From an uncultured Eubacteriaceae bacterium (lineage in GTDB: Bacteria > Bacillota > Clostridia > Lachnospirales > CAG-274): a stretch of 64,000 nt of DNA. Under the pieces are notes generated by a model. The model saw only the letters and a list, made by a program, of their open reading frames with translations, searched no databases and was not told the origin of the DNA. The translations under genes were made by a program, and so were the position numbers. Below, piece by piece: positions 16,519-25,012 of this stretch. The first letter of the stretch is position 1. Every line of letters begins with the position of its first letter. Location of the stretch: NCBI GenBank assembly GCA_946497035.1, contig CAMMIW010000007.1, positions 1 to 64,000 of the forward strand, given 5' to 3'.

Positions 16519-17109
16519 ATGGAAGTTAATGTTTACGATTTTGATAAAACTATATTTGATGGAGATAGCACACAAAAATTTTACTTATATCTTTTAAAAA
16601 GACAACCTAAAATTGCCTTATATTTACCTAAGCAGCTTTTTTATTTTATACCTTTTGGTTTAGGACGTTTAGAAAAAACAAAGTTTAAGGAAAGATTTTA
16701 TAGCTGTTTTAACATTGTTAAAAATATTGATGAAGAGGTAGAAAACTTTTGGAGTTTAAATATAAAAGGTATAAAACAATGGTATTATGACAAACAACAA
16801 GATACAGATATTATTATATCTGCCTCGCCAGAATTTTTACTTATGCCTATATGTAAAAGATTAGGCATAAATCACCTTATAGCATCTAAGGTAGATAAAT
16901 ATACAGGAAAATATATAGGGCTTAATTGTTATGGTAAAGAAAAGGTAATAAGGCTTAATAAAGAAAGACCAAACACTATTATTAAAGAATTTTATTCTGA
17001 TTCTTTTTCTGATGAACCTTTAGCAGAACTTGCAAAAAAAAGTTTTATTGTAGATAAAGACAATTTATATCCTTGGTGGGAATATAAAAGAAAGATTAAA
17101 AATAAATAA
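16519..17109 (+). CDS. HAD-IB family phosphatase (phosphoserine-phosphatase-like)
   Basis: 196 residues. HAD motif I is VYDFDKTIFDGDST (nucleophile Asp8), motif II IIISASPEFLL, and motif IV is the SDSFSDEPLAELA variant typical of subfamily IB (SerB-like and YfhB-like enzymes), with a helical C1 cap (about 20-85) rich in aromatic residues (YLPKQLFYFIPFGLGRL). The substrate may be a lipid phosphate or phosphoserine; the hydrophobic cap favours the former, but this is inference. No terminator follows clearly; the next 378 bases hold only the ptsH promoter. Confidence 0.85.
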   Translation: MEVNVYDFDKTIFDGDSTQKFYLYLLKRQPKIALYLPKQLFYFIPFGLGRLEKTKFKERFYSCFNIVKNIDEEVENFWSLNIKGIKQWYYDKQQDTDIIISASPEFLLMPICKRLGINHLIASKVDKYTGKYIGLNCYGKEKVIRLNKERPNTIIKEFYSDSFSDEPLAELAKKSFIVDKDNLYPWWEYKRKIKNK

Positions 17110-17329
17110 TATAGCATTAAAATAATGTATATAAAAAATATAGTTTATAATCAAATTATATATAAAAAAATTTAATTATAAAGTAAAAAATTTAATTTCA
17201 AATATTTTTATTAAAAATATACAAAATTATTTTATCATATATTAGTATATTTTTATGTGCGAAATAAACAAAAATATACTAATAAAATTGTATAAAACAA
17301 CCATTTTATCGCTGATAATACCAAAATAG
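17110..17329. other. AT-rich intergenic region before the ptsH promoter
   Basis: I see no gene here. TATCGCT (17307-17313) and AGCGATA (17348-17354) form a 7-bp inverted repeat on either side of the ptsH -35 region and might be an operator; the wide spacing keeps this weak. Confidence 0.4.
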
Positions 17330-17358
17330 TTGACATTTTTCTAAAATAGCGATATACT
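17330..17358 (+). promoter_or_regulatory. sigma-A promoter of the ptsH-ptsI-crr operon
   Basis: TTGACA (17330-17335), 17-bp spacer, TATACT (17353-17358): almost perfect consensus, followed by a leader of about 125 nt that is very AT-rich. Confidence 0.85.
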
Positions 17359-17487
17359 TTTTTTATTGATATATAAATATTTATGTTTATTTATACTAAA
17401 AATTATTTGTTTTAAATTTTGCAGTATATTTTTTTTAAAATTAAAAAAAATAAAATATTATATTACATTTAAAAGGAGATTGTTATT

Positions 17488-17751
17488 ATGGTAGAAAAAA
17501 CTATAACTATAAAAAATGAAGCAGGCTTACATATGCGTCCAGCAGGAGAATTTGCTAAAGTTGCTACAAAATGTGCATCTGATGTTAAAATTATCCACAA
17601 AGAAAAAACTATCAATGCTAAAAGCGTTTTAAACATTATGGCAGCAGCTATTAAATGTGGCGACGAAATTACTATCCAATGTGATGGTGCTAGCGAAACA
17701 GAAGACTTACAAGTTTTAGTTGAAGCTGTTGAAAGCGGTTTAGGCGAATAA
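17488..17751 (+). CDS. ptsH: phosphocarrier protein HPr
   Basis: 87 residues. His15 in AGLHMRPAGEF accepts phosphate from enzyme I; Ser46 in NAKSVLNIM is the regulatory site of HPr kinase, which in Firmicutes links HPr to carbon catabolite repression. AAGGAG precedes the ATG. Start of the operon ptsH-ptsI-crr. Confidence 0.97.
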   Translation: MVEKTITIKNEAGLHMRPAGEFAKVATKCASDVKIIHKEKTINAKSVLNIMAAAIKCGDEITIQCDGASETEDLQVLVEAVESGLGE

Positions 17752-17762
17752 GAGGTGCTATT

Positions 17763-19442
17763 ATGTCAAAAAAACTTTTTGTTGAAAAAACTTCTTCTAA
17801 GGGCATTGTTATAGGTAAAGCCTATGTTATAGAAAAGGCAGATTTAACACCTGAAAATTATTCTATTTCTAACAAAGAAGATGAAACTAGCAAATTTGAA
17901 GTTGCTTTAAATCAAGCTAAAGAAGAAATAGCACAATTGGCTAAAGGTTCTGAAATATTTGGCGGCCATCAAATGATTGTAGAAGATATTACTTTATATG
18001 ATAACGTTATAGGCAAAATTAATGACGGACAAAATGTTCAAATAGCCCTTTCTAACGCTATAGAAGAAATATCTGCTATATTTGCAATGATGGAAGACGA
18101 ATATATGAAAGAAAGAGCAGCTGATGTTAAAGATGTTGGCGCTAGAATTATGTCTAAGCTTAAAGGTGTTAGCATTAATCCTTTTGAAAATATTAAAGAA
18201 GAGGTAGTTTTAATAGCAGAAGATTTAACACCTTCTGATACTGCTTTAATAGATCTTAACCTTGTTAAAGGTTTTATAACTGAGCTAGGCGGTGTTACTA
18301 GCCACGTTTCTATTATTGCTAGAAACTTAGGGTTACCTGCTTTAGTAGGCGTTAATGGTATTATGTCGACTGTTAAAAATAATGATATTATCGCTATGGA
18401 CGCTTCTAAAGGTAACATTATTGTTAATCCAGAGGCTAATGAGCTTGAAGAATATAAAGCTCTTGAAGAGCAATTTAAAAAAGATGAAGAAATGCTCAAA
18501 AAACTTGAAGATTTAAAAGCGGTTACTACTGATGGTAGAGAAGTTCAATTATGTGCTAACGTTGGTAACATATTAGATATAGAAATGGCTGTTAAACATA
18601 ATATAGATGGTATAGGTCTTTTTAGAAGCGAATGTGTTTATATGGAAAATACTCATTTTCCTACTGAAGATGAGCAATTTGAAATTTATAAAAAAGCAGC
18701 TGTTTTATGTGATGGCAAAGAGGTTACTATTCGTACATTAGATATTGGTGGAGATAAATCTTTACCTTATTATAAATTTGATTTTGAAGAAAATCCATTT
18801 TTAGGTTGGAGAGCTATTCGTATATCTCTTGAGCTTAAAGATGTTTTTAAAGCCCAATTAAAAGCTATTTTAAGAGCTAGTGCTTTTGGTTATATTAGAA
18901 TAATGTATCCTATGATTATTTCTATTGAAGAAATAGTAGAGGCGAATAAAGTTTTAGAAGAATGTAAACAAGAGCTTAGAGATGCTAATATTAAGTTTGA
19001 TGAAGATATAGAAGTTGGTATGATGATAGAAACTCCTGCATCTGTTATTTTAGCAGAAGAATTTGCTAAATATGTAGATTTCTTTAGCATTGGTACTAAC
19101 GATTTAACTCAATATATGCTTGTTGTAGACAGAGGTAACAAAAGAATTTCTAATATGTATAATTCTTTCCACCCTGTTGTTTTACAAAGTATCAAAAAGG
19201 TTATTGAGGCAGGCCATAAAGAAAATATCAAAGTTGGTATGTGCGGCGAATTTGCAAGTGATGCTAGAGCAGCTAAAATATTATTAGGATTAGGCTTAGA
19301 CGAATTTTCTATGTCTGCATCTGAAATAAATAACGTTAAAAAACAAATTTTAGAAACTTCTTTTGAAGATGCTAAAAATTATGCTAACCAAGTTTTAGCT
19401 AAAACAACTGTTGAGAGCGTTATGGACTTTTTACAAAAATAA
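17763..19442 (+). CDS. ptsI: PTS enzyme I (phosphoenolpyruvate-protein phosphotransferase)
   Basis: 559 residues. The N-terminal HPr-binding helical domain (about 30-140), the phosphohistidine domain with GGVTSHVSIIARNLGLPALVG (active His near 188), and the C-terminal PEP-binding TIM barrel (GLFRSECVYM, TLDIGGDKSLPY, NPFLGWRAIR, FSIGTNDLTQYML, GMCGEFASD) are all present. It transfers phosphate from PEP to HPr. It starts 12 bases after ptsH. Confidence 0.97.
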   Translation: MSKKLFVEKTSSKGIVIGKAYVIEKADLTPENYSISNKEDETSKFEVALNQAKEEIAQLAKGSEIFGGHQMIVEDITLYDNVIGKINDGQNVQIALSNAIEEISAIFAMMEDEYMKERAADVKDVGARIMSKLKGVSINPFENIKEEVVLIAEDLTPSDTALIDLNLVKGFITELGGVTSHVSIIARNLGLPALVGVNGIMSTVKNNDIIAMDASKGNIIVNPEANELEEYKALEEQFKKDEEMLKKLEDLKAVTTDGREVQLCANVGNILDIEMAVKHNIDGIGLFRSECVYMENTHFPTEDEQFEIYKKAAVLCDGKEVTIRTLDIGGDKSLPYYKFDFEENPFLGWRAIRISLELKDVFKAQLKAILRASAFGYIRIMYPMIISIEEIVEANKVLEECKQELRDANIKFDEDIEVGMMIETPASVILAEEFAKYVDFFSIGTNDLTQYMLVVDRGNKRISNMYNSFHPVVLQSIKKVIEAGHKENIKVGMCGEFASDARAAKILLGLGLDEFSMSASEINNVKKQILETSFEDAKNYANQVLAKTTVESVMDFLQK

Positions 19443-19468
19443 CATAATTTTATGGGAGGTATGAGCTT

Positions 19469-19951
19469 ATGTTTTCATTTTTAAAGAAAAATAAAAATAA
19501 AGATTTAAAAGCTTTTTTAAGTGGTAAAGTTATTCCTATTACCCAAGTGGAAGACGAAGCTTTTGCTAGCAAAAGTATGGGTGATGGTATTGGTATTATA
19601 CCTACTGATAACAAGGTTGTTGCTCCTGCTGATGGAGAAATAGCTTTAGTTATGAAAGATTCTAAACACGCTTGTGCTTTAAAACTAGACAATGGTATGG
19701 AAATGATTCTCCATATTGGTATTGATACTGTTAATATGAAAGGCGATGGCTTTGAATGTCTTGTAGATATGGGAGATAAGGTTAAAGCTGGTCAAACTCT
19801 TATTACTTTTGATCCTGAAAAAATTAAAGAAGCAGGTTATAGCACTACAAGTATGTTAGTTGTAACAGGCGAAGGTTCTGCTAAAAATATTAGTTTTAAA
19901 ACTGGTTTTGATGCTAAAGCAGGCGAAGATATTGTTGCAACTTTTGAATAA
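19469..19951 (+). CDS. crr: PTS glucose-family EIIA component
   Basis: 160 residues of the EIIA-Glc fold: VVAPADGEIALV, SKHACALKLDNGMEMILHIGIDTVNMKG with phosphorylated His82 and partner His67, and VKAGQTLITFD. It passes phosphate from HPr to an EIIB domain. No EIIBC gene is in the window, so this soluble EIIA must serve permeases encoded elsewhere. A terminator follows, closing the three-gene operon. Confidence 0.93.
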   Translation: MFSFLKKNKNKDLKAFLSGKVIPITQVEDEAFASKSMGDGIGIIPTDNKVVAPADGEIALVMKDSKHACALKLDNGMEMILHIGIDTVNMKGDGFECLVDMGDKVKAGQTLITFDPEKIKEAGYSTTSMLVVTGEGSAKNISFKTGFDAKAGEDIVATFE

Positions 19952-19965
19952 ATAAAATAAATTTT

Positions 19966-19998
19966 AAAAGGTATGGTATATAAATATCATACCTTTTT
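19966..19998 (+). terminator. intrinsic terminator after crr
   Basis: AAAAGGTATG (19966-19975) pairs with CATACCTTTT (19988-19997), with an interrupted inner stem GTATA/TAT, then T. Confidence 0.88.
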
Positions 19999-20029
19999 AT
20001 GTTGTTTTCTTTATTAATATTGTACTTAT

Positions 20030-20058
20030 TTGACAATATATATTTTTTATAATAAAAT
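20030..20058 (+). promoter_or_regulatory. sigma-A promoter of rimM-trmD
   Basis: TTGACA (20030-20035), 17-bp spacer, TAAAAT (20053-20058), 43 bases before the rimM ATG. Confidence 0.65.
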
Positions 20059-20101
20059 TAAACAATAGTATAAAAAGATAATATTTAAGGAGATAAAATA
20101 T

Positions 20102-20605
20102 ATGTTAGATTATTTTGTTATAGGTAAAATAGTTAATACACAAGGTATAAAAGGCGAAGTTAGAGTAGTTCCTACAACTGATGATATAAATAGATTTAAA
20201 AATTTAAAAGAAGTATATATAGCTAACCGTAAAAATATGGATTTATATGAGATACAGTCTGTTAGATTTCATAAACAATTTGTACTTTTAAAATTTAAAG
20301 GTGTAAATAATATGAATGAGGCAGAGCTTCTTAAAAATAGTGAAATAAAAATACCTAAAGATTTAGCTATACCTTGTGAGAAAGATGAATATTATATTAG
20401 CGACTTATATGGTATGCAAGTTATTACAGATACAGATGAAAATATTGGAACAATAGAAGATATAATATTTACAGGTGCTAATGATGTTTATGTTGTAAAA
20501 AAAGATGAGAGCCAAATTTTAATACCTGCTATAAAACAATGTATTTTAAATGTAAATGTTGAAGAAAAAATTATGAAAGTACATCTTTTAGAAGGGCTAA
20601 GATAA
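20102..20605 (+). CDS. rimM: ribosome maturation factor RimM
   Basis: 167 residues. The N-terminal beta-barrel (VIGKIVNTQGIKGEVRVVPTTD) and the C-terminal PRC-barrel (YYISDLYGMQVITDTDENIGTIEDIIFTGANDVYVVKK, ILIPAIKQCIL) are clear. It assists assembly of the 30S subunit head. The TAA overlaps the trmD ATG by one base, the usual rimM-trmD pair; rpsP and rplS, which often flank this pair, are absent here. Confidence 0.95.
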   Translation: MLDYFVIGKIVNTQGIKGEVRVVPTTDDINRFKNLKEVYIANRKNMDLYEIQSVRFHKQFVLLKFKGVNNMNEAELLKNSEIKIPKDLAIPCEKDEYYISDLYGMQVITDTDENIGTIEDIIFTGANDVYVVKKDESQILIPAIKQCILNVNVEEKIMKVHLLEGLR

Positions 20606-21339
20606 TGAATTATTATATTTTAACTTTATTTCCAGACATGATACAAAGTGGGTTAAACCATAGTATTATAAAAAAGGCTATAGAAAAGAAAATAATAAAT
20701 ATAAATTGTATTAATATAAGAGATTTTTCTAATAATAAACATAACCAAGTAGACGATTATGCATACGGCGGTGGAGCAGGTATGGTTATTAAGCCTGAGC
20801 CTGTTTATAATAGCTATTTAAGCATAAAAGAAAAGGTAAAAAAAGGCACAAAAGTTTTATATATGACACCACAAGGTAAACCTTTTAATCAAAAAATGGC
20901 GGAAGATTTATCAAAAGAAAAAGATTTAATTATTTTATGTGGCCATTATGAAGGTATAGATGAGAGAGTTATAGAAGAGATAGTTACAGATGAAATATCT
21001 ATAGGAGATTTTATATTAACAGGTGGAGAGCTACCTGCTATGGTGCTTATAGATAGTATATCAAGATTAGTTCCAAATGTTTTAGGCAAAGAAGAGAGCT
21101 TTTTAAATGAAAGTTTTAGCAATAATTTGTTAGAGCACCCAAATTATACAAGGCCTTTTGTTTTTAATGGAAAAAAAGTTCCAGAAATATTATTATCGGG
21201 CAACCATAAAAAAATTGAACAATGGAAAAATGAACAATCTTTAATTAGAACGTATAAAAAAAGGTCAGATTTATTAGAAAAATATAATTTGACAGAAAAA
21301 GAAAGAAAATTTTTAAATGATTATTTAAAAGATAGTTAA
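20605..21339 (+). CDS. trmD: tRNA (guanine37-N1)-methyltransferase
   Basis: 244 residues, SPOUT methyltransferase with the deep trefoil knot: LYMTPQGKPFNQ, LIILCGHYEGIDERVIE, SIGDFILTGGELPAMVLID and SRLVPNVLG. It makes m1G37 in tRNAs reading CUN, CCN and CGN codons, preventing frameshifting. Coupled to rimM by a TAATG overlap. Confidence 0.97.
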   Translation: MNYYILTLFPDMIQSGLNHSIIKKAIEKKIININCINIRDFSNNKHNQVDDYAYGGGAGMVIKPEPVYNSYLSIKEKVKKGTKVLYMTPQGKPFNQKMAEDLSKEKDLIILCGHYEGIDERVIEEIVTDEISIGDFILTGGELPAMVLIDSISRLVPNVLGKEESFLNESFSNNLLEHPNYTRPFVFNGKKVPEILLSGNHKKIEQWKNEQSLIRTYKKRSDLLEKYNLTEKERKFLNDYLKDS

Positions 21340-21393
21340 ATTTTGTTATAATATAGTAAAATAGTAAATTTTAAATAGATTTTAGGTGATATT

Positions 21394-22317
21394 ATGTTAG
21401 ATGTTTGTTTGTTGGGCACAGGTGGTATGATGCCTTTGCCAGATAGATTTTTAACATCTATGTTATTTAGATTAAACGGTAAAATGTTGCTTATAGATTG
21501 TGGAGAAGGAACTCAAGTTACAGCTAAAATGTTAGGCTGGGGCTTTAAAAATATAGATGTAATTTGCTTTACCCATCTTCACGCAGATCATATTTCTGGT
21601 TTACCAGGCCTTTTGCTTACGATAGGCAACTCGGGACGAGAAGATACTCTTAAAATAATAGGCCCTAAAGGGTTAAAAAAAGCATACGGGGGTTTATCTA
21701 CTATATTTCCTGAACTACCTTTTAATGTGGATATAAAAGAGCTTAACATAGATGATGAAAACAATATAAGTGAAGAAATAAATATTAGCGGTTTTAACAT
21801 ACAAGCTATGTTTATGGATCACAAAATACCTTGTTTTTCTTATAGTATAAAAGTTAAAAGAAGTGGTAAATTTTTACCAGAGAAAGCTATTAGTTTAAAT
21901 ATACCTCGCCAATTTTGGAGTATTTTACAAAAAGGAAATAACGTAGAATATAACGGGCAAATTTTAAAACCTGATATGGTTTTAGGCCAAGAAAGAGATG
22001 GTATAAAAGTATGTTATTGTACAGATAGTAGGCCTTTAGATAGAATGCATAGTTTTATAAATAAAGCAGATTTATTTGTATGTGAAGGTATGTATGGTGA
22101 AGAAGATAAAAAAGAAGGGGCTATAGCTAAAAAGCATATGATTTTTAGCGAAGCGGCAACTATGGCAAAATATGGTAATGTAGAAGAGCTATGGCTTACA
22201 CATTTTAGCCCAGCTTTAACAGAGCCACAACAATTTTTATACAACGCAAAAAATATATTTGAAAATACCTTTGTTGGGTATGATAGAATTTCAAAAACTA
22301 TTTATTTTAAAAATTAA
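21394..22317 (+). CDS. rnz: ribonuclease Z (tRNA 3' processing endonuclease)
   Basis: 307 residues, metallo-beta-lactamase fold. HxHxDH is CFTHLHADHISGLPG (about 60-66), with further ligands in MDHKIPCFSY, YCTDSRPLD and LTHFSPA; the exosite region is RQFWSILQKGNNVEYNGQ. It removes 3' trailers from pre-tRNAs. It starts 54 bases after trmD with no terminator between, so may be transcribed with it. Confidence 0.93.
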   Translation: MLDVCLLGTGGMMPLPDRFLTSMLFRLNGKMLLIDCGEGTQVTAKMLGWGFKNIDVICFTHLHADHISGLPGLLLTIGNSGREDTLKIIGPKGLKKAYGGLSTIFPELPFNVDIKELNIDDENNISEEINISGFNIQAMFMDHKIPCFSYSIKVKRSGKFLPEKAISLNIPRQFWSILQKGNNVEYNGQILKPDMVLGQERDGIKVCYCTDSRPLDRMHSFINKADLFVCEGMYGEEDKKEGAIAKKHMIFSEAATMAKYGNVEELWLTHFSPALTEPQQFLYNAKNIFENTFVGYDRISKTIYFKN

Positions 22318-22443
22318 TAAACTTTTTAAAAATTTTATCGTATATATTATATATTATATATGATGTTAATTGTAAATATTTTATTTTTAGTTTTAACAAT
22401 TGATAGTTAGAGAAAGAATTTTATATAGATGGAGTGATAACAA

Positions 22444-23022
22444 ATGAATGTGAAAGACTTGACAGATTATGAGCTTGTGCAAAAATGCTTAAACGGAGAA
22501 AAAGAGTATTTTTCAGAAATAATAACTAGACATAAAAATTTAGTTTATTCGGTTGTTTTAAGAATGGTAAATAACCAAGATGATGCTAACGATTTAGCTC
22601 AAGAGGTTTTTATTAAAGTATATAAAAATTTAGATAAATATTTTCCAGATTTTAAATTTTCTACTTGGATTGTAAAAATAACAACTAACCACGTTATAGA
22701 CTATAGAAGAAAGAAAAAATATGAAACAGTGCCTATGGAAGAGGTAGAATATAAACTTATAGAAGAAAACACACCAGAGCAAGATTGCTTAGAAAAAGAA
22801 GAAAGACAGGTATTAAATCAATTATTAAACAATTTGCCATATATTTATAAAGTTCCTATTATTTTATACCATCAACAAGGACTTAGCTATCAAGAAATAG
22901 CAGAAGCTATAAACGAGCCTTTATCTAAAGTAAAAAATCGTATTTTTAGAGGTAGAAAAATATTAAAAGAGGAGCTTTTAAAAATGAAAGAGGGTGAAGA
23001 TATTGGATTGCAACAAAGCTAA
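22444..23022 (+). CDS. ECF-type RNA polymerase sigma factor
   Basis: 192 residues. Region 2: LAQEVFIKVYKNLDKYFPDFKFSTWIVKITTNHVIDYRRKKK; region 4 with HTH: LSYQEIAEAINEPLSKVKNRIFRGRKILKEEL. The stop lies 28 bases inside the next gene, a zinc-finger membrane anti-sigma protein, so this is a sigma/anti-sigma pair responding to an envelope or extracellular signal. It resembles SigW-like members but I cannot assign a regulon. Confidence 0.92.
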   Translation: MNVKDLTDYELVQKCLNGEKEYFSEIITRHKNLVYSVVLRMVNNQDDANDLAQEVFIKVYKNLDKYFPDFKFSTWIVKITTNHVIDYRRKKKYETVPMEEVEYKLIEENTPEQDCLEKEERQVLNQLLNNLPYIYKVPIILYHQQGLSYQEIAEAINEPLSKVKNRIFRGRKILKEELLKMKEGEDIGLQQS

Positions 23023-23569
23023 TAAGCTTATGATGGCTTATATGGATTTTAACATATCAGAAGAAGATAATTTTTTATTAGAGAAGCATTTAGAAGATTG
23101 TGAGGAATGTAAAGAAAGCTTTCAATTATATACAGAAATATTAGAAGAGTTTTCATTAGATGCAGACAATATTATAGAAGCACCAGAAGATTTTGAAATA
23201 AAGATTATGGAAAAAATAGAGTATATAGAGCCAACATATATTAGAGAAAAATCTAAAAAAAATATGGTAGCATATGTATTTTTAGGTATGACATCTTTAG
23301 TATTTTCCTTATTTTTAATAATATCTTTAAATAAAGATGTATTTTTATCTAATCCAGAAAAATTACCAGTTTTAAACACTTATTATAACTTTTTTAACAA
23401 TATATTTAACGTATCTTTTGAAAGTATAAACTTACAAAATATTTTAAATTCTATATCTACCATTTTACCATATATTTTAGAAGGTTTAAAATATACATCT
23501 ATAGTAGTAGTATTTTGTATGATATTAGCACAATATTTACTTTATAGAAGAGAAAGTTTAAAAATATAG
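22994..23569 (+). CDS. membrane-bound zf-HC2-type anti-sigma factor
   Basis: 191 residues from a GTG start at 22994, overlapping the sigma gene by 29 bases. The N-terminal anti-sigma domain has the zinc motif HLEDCEECKE (His-x3-Cys-x2-Cys). Two transmembrane helices follow, at about 90-113 (NMVAYVFLGMTSLVFSLFLI) and about 160-183, with an exposed loop of about 45 residues between them. It would hold the sigma factor at the membrane until a signal triggers release. Confidence 0.87.
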   Translation: MKILDCNKANKLMMAYMDFNISEEDNFLLEKHLEDCEECKESFQLYTEILEEFSLDADNIIEAPEDFEIKIMEKIEYIEPTYIREKSKKNMVAYVFLGMTSLVFSLFLIISLNKDVFLSNPEKLPVLNTYYNFFNNIFNVSFESINLQNILNSISTILPYILEGLKYTSIVVVFCMILAQYLLYRRESLKI

Positions 23570-23700
23570 GTTGTATAATAAATATTAGGGTAACGTTATA
23601 TAGATTTATAAGAGAATAATTTTATCAAAAGATATGATTGGCGTGATTAGATATACTTTAAAGATTACTTTTTAATTTAAACTCCAATAATTTAAAAAAA
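23570..23700 (-). repeat. dispersed intergenic element, copy A
   Basis: In minus orientation it runs from AAATTATTGGAGTTTAAA through a middle TATATCTAATCACGCCAAT to TTATAAATCTATATAACG and ends AATATTTATTATACAACC against the anti-sigma stop. It aligns with copies B, C and D. It lies just beyond the terminator of the small minus-strand gene and is not in front of any minus-strand gene. Confidence 0.55.
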
Positions 23701-23720
23701 TAAAATATAAATTTATTATA

Positions 23721-23766
23721 AAAACCAAAAAGGTTATGTTAAAATAACGTAAGCTTTTTGGTTTTT
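23721..23766. terminator. bidirectional terminator
   Basis: AAAACCAAAAAG / CTTTTTGGTTTT outer stem with a short inner TTA..TAA stem, T tract on the plus strand and A tract upstream. It ends both the sigma operon and the convergent small gene. Confidence 0.85.
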
Positions 23767-23787
23767 ATTTTGCCCCTTTAAAAAATG

Positions 23788-24090
23788 TTAAATAGCGTTA
23801 TGAGTAAATGCAGCGATAGAATTTGTAGGTATAACAGCGATAGCACCTAATGGGTTGCCAGAATAACCATAGTTATAATTGTTATAGCCATAGCCAGAGC
23901 AACTAGAGCCTATAGGGCAAGCAGGAGCTTCTCCAGCGCTAACAAGTAGCCTTACAACACAATCACTAACAGATACTAAAACACCAGTAAAGCCACTACC
24001 AGAGCAACCACCACTTGTAGTGAAAATAGTAACAGTTTGGCCTATATATCTACAAAGATCTTCTCTTAAAGAGCCCATCCAATTTTCCAT
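23788..24090 (-). CDS. small Gly/Ser/Tyr/Cys-rich protein, paralogue of the 24224 gene, putative spore component
   Basis: 100 residues without signal peptide. The core RYIGQTVTIFTTSGGCSGSG FTGVLVSV, a Cys-Pro-x-Gly-Ser-Ser-Cys motif (PACPIGSSCSGYGY), an Asn/Tyr/Gly run and the end FTHNAI are shared with its divergent neighbour. The first 45 residues have the look of an Sm-like barrel, as in several small spore proteins. A sigma-K-type promoter precedes it. AGGAGG lies 9 bases before the ATG. I do not recognise an experimentally named family. Confidence 0.85.
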   Translation of the reverse strand: MENWMGSLREDLCRYIGQTVTIFTTSGGCSGSGFTGVLVSVSDCVVRLLVSAGEAPACPIGSSCSGYGYNNYNYGYSGNPLGAIAVIPTNSIAAFTHNAI

Positions 24091-24119
24091 ATTTATAACC
24101 TCCTTTTTTCTTTATATAA

Positions 24120-24146
24120 CATATTATGTAAATATAAATTAAAGGT
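24120..24146 (-). promoter_or_regulatory. sigma-K-type promoter of the 23788-24090 gene
   Basis: On the minus strand, AC (24146-24145), 16 bases, CATAATATG (24128-24120). The Bacillus sigma-K consensus is AC-N16/17-CATANNNTA; only the last base differs. An inverted repeat GTTACA-AC-TGTAAC at 24145-24158 overlaps the -35 end. Confidence 0.5.
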
Positions 24147-24184
24147 TACAACTGTAACAAATATATTTATTTTAAATATTTGTA

Positions 24185-24212
24185 ACAAAAAATAATAAAA
24201 AACCATATTATA
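24185..24212 (+). promoter_or_regulatory. sigma-K-type promoter of the 24224-24544 gene
   Basis: AC (24185-24186), 17 bases, CATATTATA (24204-24212): full match to AC-N16/17-CATANNNTA. The leader would be short, with the ribosome binding site GAAAGGAGG directly following. Confidence 0.5.
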
Positions 24213-24241
24213 CATTAAGACGTTTGAAAGGAGGATTTTTT

Positions 24242-24544
24242 ATGAATGATAGCTATTTAATAGATAGTTTAACGCGTTATATAGGCCAAACAGTAACAAT
24301 ATTTACAACAAGCGGTGGTTGTTCTGGTAGCGGTTTTACTGGCGTTTTAGCTAGTGTAAATGAAAACTATGTAAAATTAATAACAAATATAGGAGCAGCA
24401 CCTAGCTGTCCTTTAGGATCTAGCTGCTCAGGATATGGTTATAACTATAATTATAATCAAGGTTGTGGTTGTGGTAATTGGCTTGGCTCTGTTACAGAAA
24501 TTCCTATTTGTAGAATAGCAAGCTTTACACATAATGCAATTTAA
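24242..24544 (+). CDS. small Gly/Ser/Tyr/Cys-rich protein, paralogue of the 23788 gene, putative spore component
   Basis: 100 residues from the ATG at 24242, which has AAAGGAGG 7 bases upstream; an in-frame ATG at 24224 would place the ribosome binding site inside the gene. It shares RYIGQTVTIFTTSGGCSGSG, a CPLGSSCSGYGYN motif and FTHNAI with the divergent neighbour, but has an added CGCG pair. The cysteines could cross-link a coat layer. Function unknown; late sporulation expression is inferred from the promoter. Confidence 0.8.
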   Translation: MNDSYLIDSLTRYIGQTVTIFTTSGGCSGSGFTGVLASVNENYVKLITNIGAAPSCPLGSSCSGYGYNYNYNQGCGCGNWLGSVTEIPICRIASFTHNAI

Positions 24545-24583
24545 TATAAAATAAGAAAAAAGCTCCTTGTTTCTATTTAGTAA

Positions 24584-24629
24584 GCTGTATATTTTGTTTA
24601 TATTTTTAAATAAAGTATGCAGCCTTTTT
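24584..24629 (+). terminator. intrinsic terminator after the 24242 gene
   Basis: GCTGTATA / TATGCAGC stem (one wobble pair) plus an inner TTTAT/ATAAA, then CTTTTT. Confidence 0.7.
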
Positions 24630-24687
24630 AAAATATAAGTTTAAAGTATATTAATTAGGTTGTAAAAAATTGTTATAAAAATGATTA

Positions 24688-24716
24688 TTGACTTTTTTTT
24701 TGTATTATGTTATACT
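24688..24716 (+). promoter_or_regulatory. sigma-A promoter of the SAM riboswitch-metK unit
   Basis: TTGACT (24688-24693), 17-bp spacer, TATACT (24711-24716). Transcription would begin about 15 bases before the riboswitch. Confidence 0.85.
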
Positions 24717-24737
24717 TTTATAGTAATAAATATGTGT

Positions 24738-24830
24738 CTTATCAAGAGAGGTGGAGGGATAAGGGCCCTGTGATACCCAGCAACCAGCTTTAGCATTGGT
24801 GCTAAATCCCCCGTTTTTACGGAAGATGAG
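24738..24830 (+). ncRNA. SAM-I (S-box) riboswitch
   Basis: P1 arms CTTATC (24738-24743) and GATGAG (24825-24830) enclose all the conserved S-box blocks: AAGAGAGGTGGAGGGA, the core CCCTGTGATACCCAGCAACC, a P3 hairpin with GGTGCTAAATCC, and the P4 element ending CGGAAGATGAG. SAM binding stabilises P1 and lets the downstream terminator form, so it switches metK off when SAM is plentiful. Confidence 0.95.
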
Positions 24831-24842
24831 GATTTTTTGTAT

Positions 24843-24863
24843 AAGCCATAACGGCTTTTTTTT
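24843..24863 (+). terminator. riboswitch expression-platform terminator
   Basis: AAGCC / GGCTT short stem with ATAAC loop, then a run of eight T, 13 bases after the riboswitch P1. From here to the metK ribosome binding site (about 140 bases) I see only AT-rich leader. Confidence 0.75.
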
Positions 24864-25012
24864 ATTAATAAAAATAGTAAGCTCTTAAATTATTAGATTT
24901 AATATTATATAATCTATTAATTATAGAGCTAAAGAACAATAAATTTTAATAAATATTATATATTAATAAAATATAGCCTTTTATAATAGTATATTTTTTA
25001 GGAGGAATACAA

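Noticed and set aside
24863-25012. A second regulatory RNA between the SAM riboswitch and metK
   Set aside because: Only AT-rich sequence with no GC-containing stem; nothing to support it.
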